30,194 bases of DNA from a virus. Within the stretch, counting starts at the first letter, position 1. Every line of letters starts with the position of its first letter. Positions 30,165 through 30,194 of the stretch are shown piece after piece. The stretch is from IMG/VR virus record IMGVR_UViG_3300044618_000514, positions 1 through 30,194 of that record. One strand, 5' to 3'. The translations under genes and the position numbers were made by a program. Under the pieces are notes generated by a model. It was not told where the DNA came from, searched no databases, and saw nothing but the letters and a program-made list of their open reading frames with translations.

Positions 30165-30194
30165 CTGGAATCCTTATATCCGGGCTGAATAGCT
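30155..30194 (-). CDS. tail assembly chaperone G, C-terminal end, gene cut by window edge
   Basis: Only the last 12 residues are inside the window (AIQPGYKDSRKN, then TAA at 30157-30155). This is the one frame that runs from the edge to a slippery site with a stop immediately after it. The remainder of the gene lies to the right, outside the window. Assignment follows from the frameshift signal and from position ahead of the tape measure; the sequence itself is too short to recognise. Confidence 0.55.
   Translation of the reverse strand, partial: AIQPGYKDSRKN

Noticed and set aside
1-30194. tRNA genes, integrase and lysogeny repressor, which would mark a temperate phage
   Set aside because: No cloverleaf, no tyrosine or serine recombinase motif and no full-size CI-like repressor was seen. 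The small winged-helix proteins alone do not establish lysogeny, and the rest of the genome is not visible.

Overview
The window is part of a tailed double-stranded DNA phage genome (class Caudoviricetes). A long, flexible, lambda-like tail is implied by a gpH-type tape measure protein, a gpJ-like tip protein and no contractile-sheath gene. Nothing in the sequence names the host. The lambda-style tail order, NinB and a Ref-like nuclease suggest a Gram-negative, probably proteobacterial, host. The collagen-like, LamG-like and glycine-rich fibre genes are of a kind often met in aquatic phages (inference). Capsid, portal, terminase and major tail protein genes are not in the window.

Layout. (1) 1-705: a leftward HNH endonuclease gene and a short non-coding left margin. 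(2) 798-3348: eight small rightward genes with a near-identical ribosome-binding leader and a base and codon usage unlike the rest, ending in a clear terminator. (3) 3349-3860: a convergent non-coding stretch full of short palindromes. (4) 3861-7948: a leftward early operon, packed with ATGA/TAATG overlaps, holding a DUF1376-type replication protein, zinc-binding and winged-helix small proteins, glutaredoxin, a VRR-NUC nuclease, NinB and a Ref-like nuclease. (5) 8080-10296: a rightward operon with two small proteins, a probable ssDNA-binding protein, Gp157, a PD-(D/E)XK-like nuclease and a MazG-like pyrophosphohydrolase. (6) 10286-30194: the leftward late operon. Read in transcription order it holds a tail assembly chaperone pair, a gp10-like tail completion protein, the tape measure, two minor tail proteins, a GNAT acetyltransferase, a J-like tip protein, a cassette of fibre genes, a glycosyltransferase, and a lysis block with tiny membrane peptides, a 3-TM holin and a GH24 lysozyme.

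Main points. At the right edge the tail assembly chaperone carries a textbook -1 frameshift signal: heptamer A AAA AAC, a stop codon next to it, a 7-nt spacer and a strong two-tier hairpin. The 29814-30158 reading frame is therefore the frameshifted C-terminal half of a fusion rather than a free gene. Reading the whole window by eye I found no GATC and no ACGT, although about a hundred of each would be expected by chance. Seven real-looking ORFs of 27-52 codons fill gaps between larger genes (5538-5621, 6414-6509, 8080-8238, 8238-8387, 11292-11441, 11434-11523, 12017-12160).
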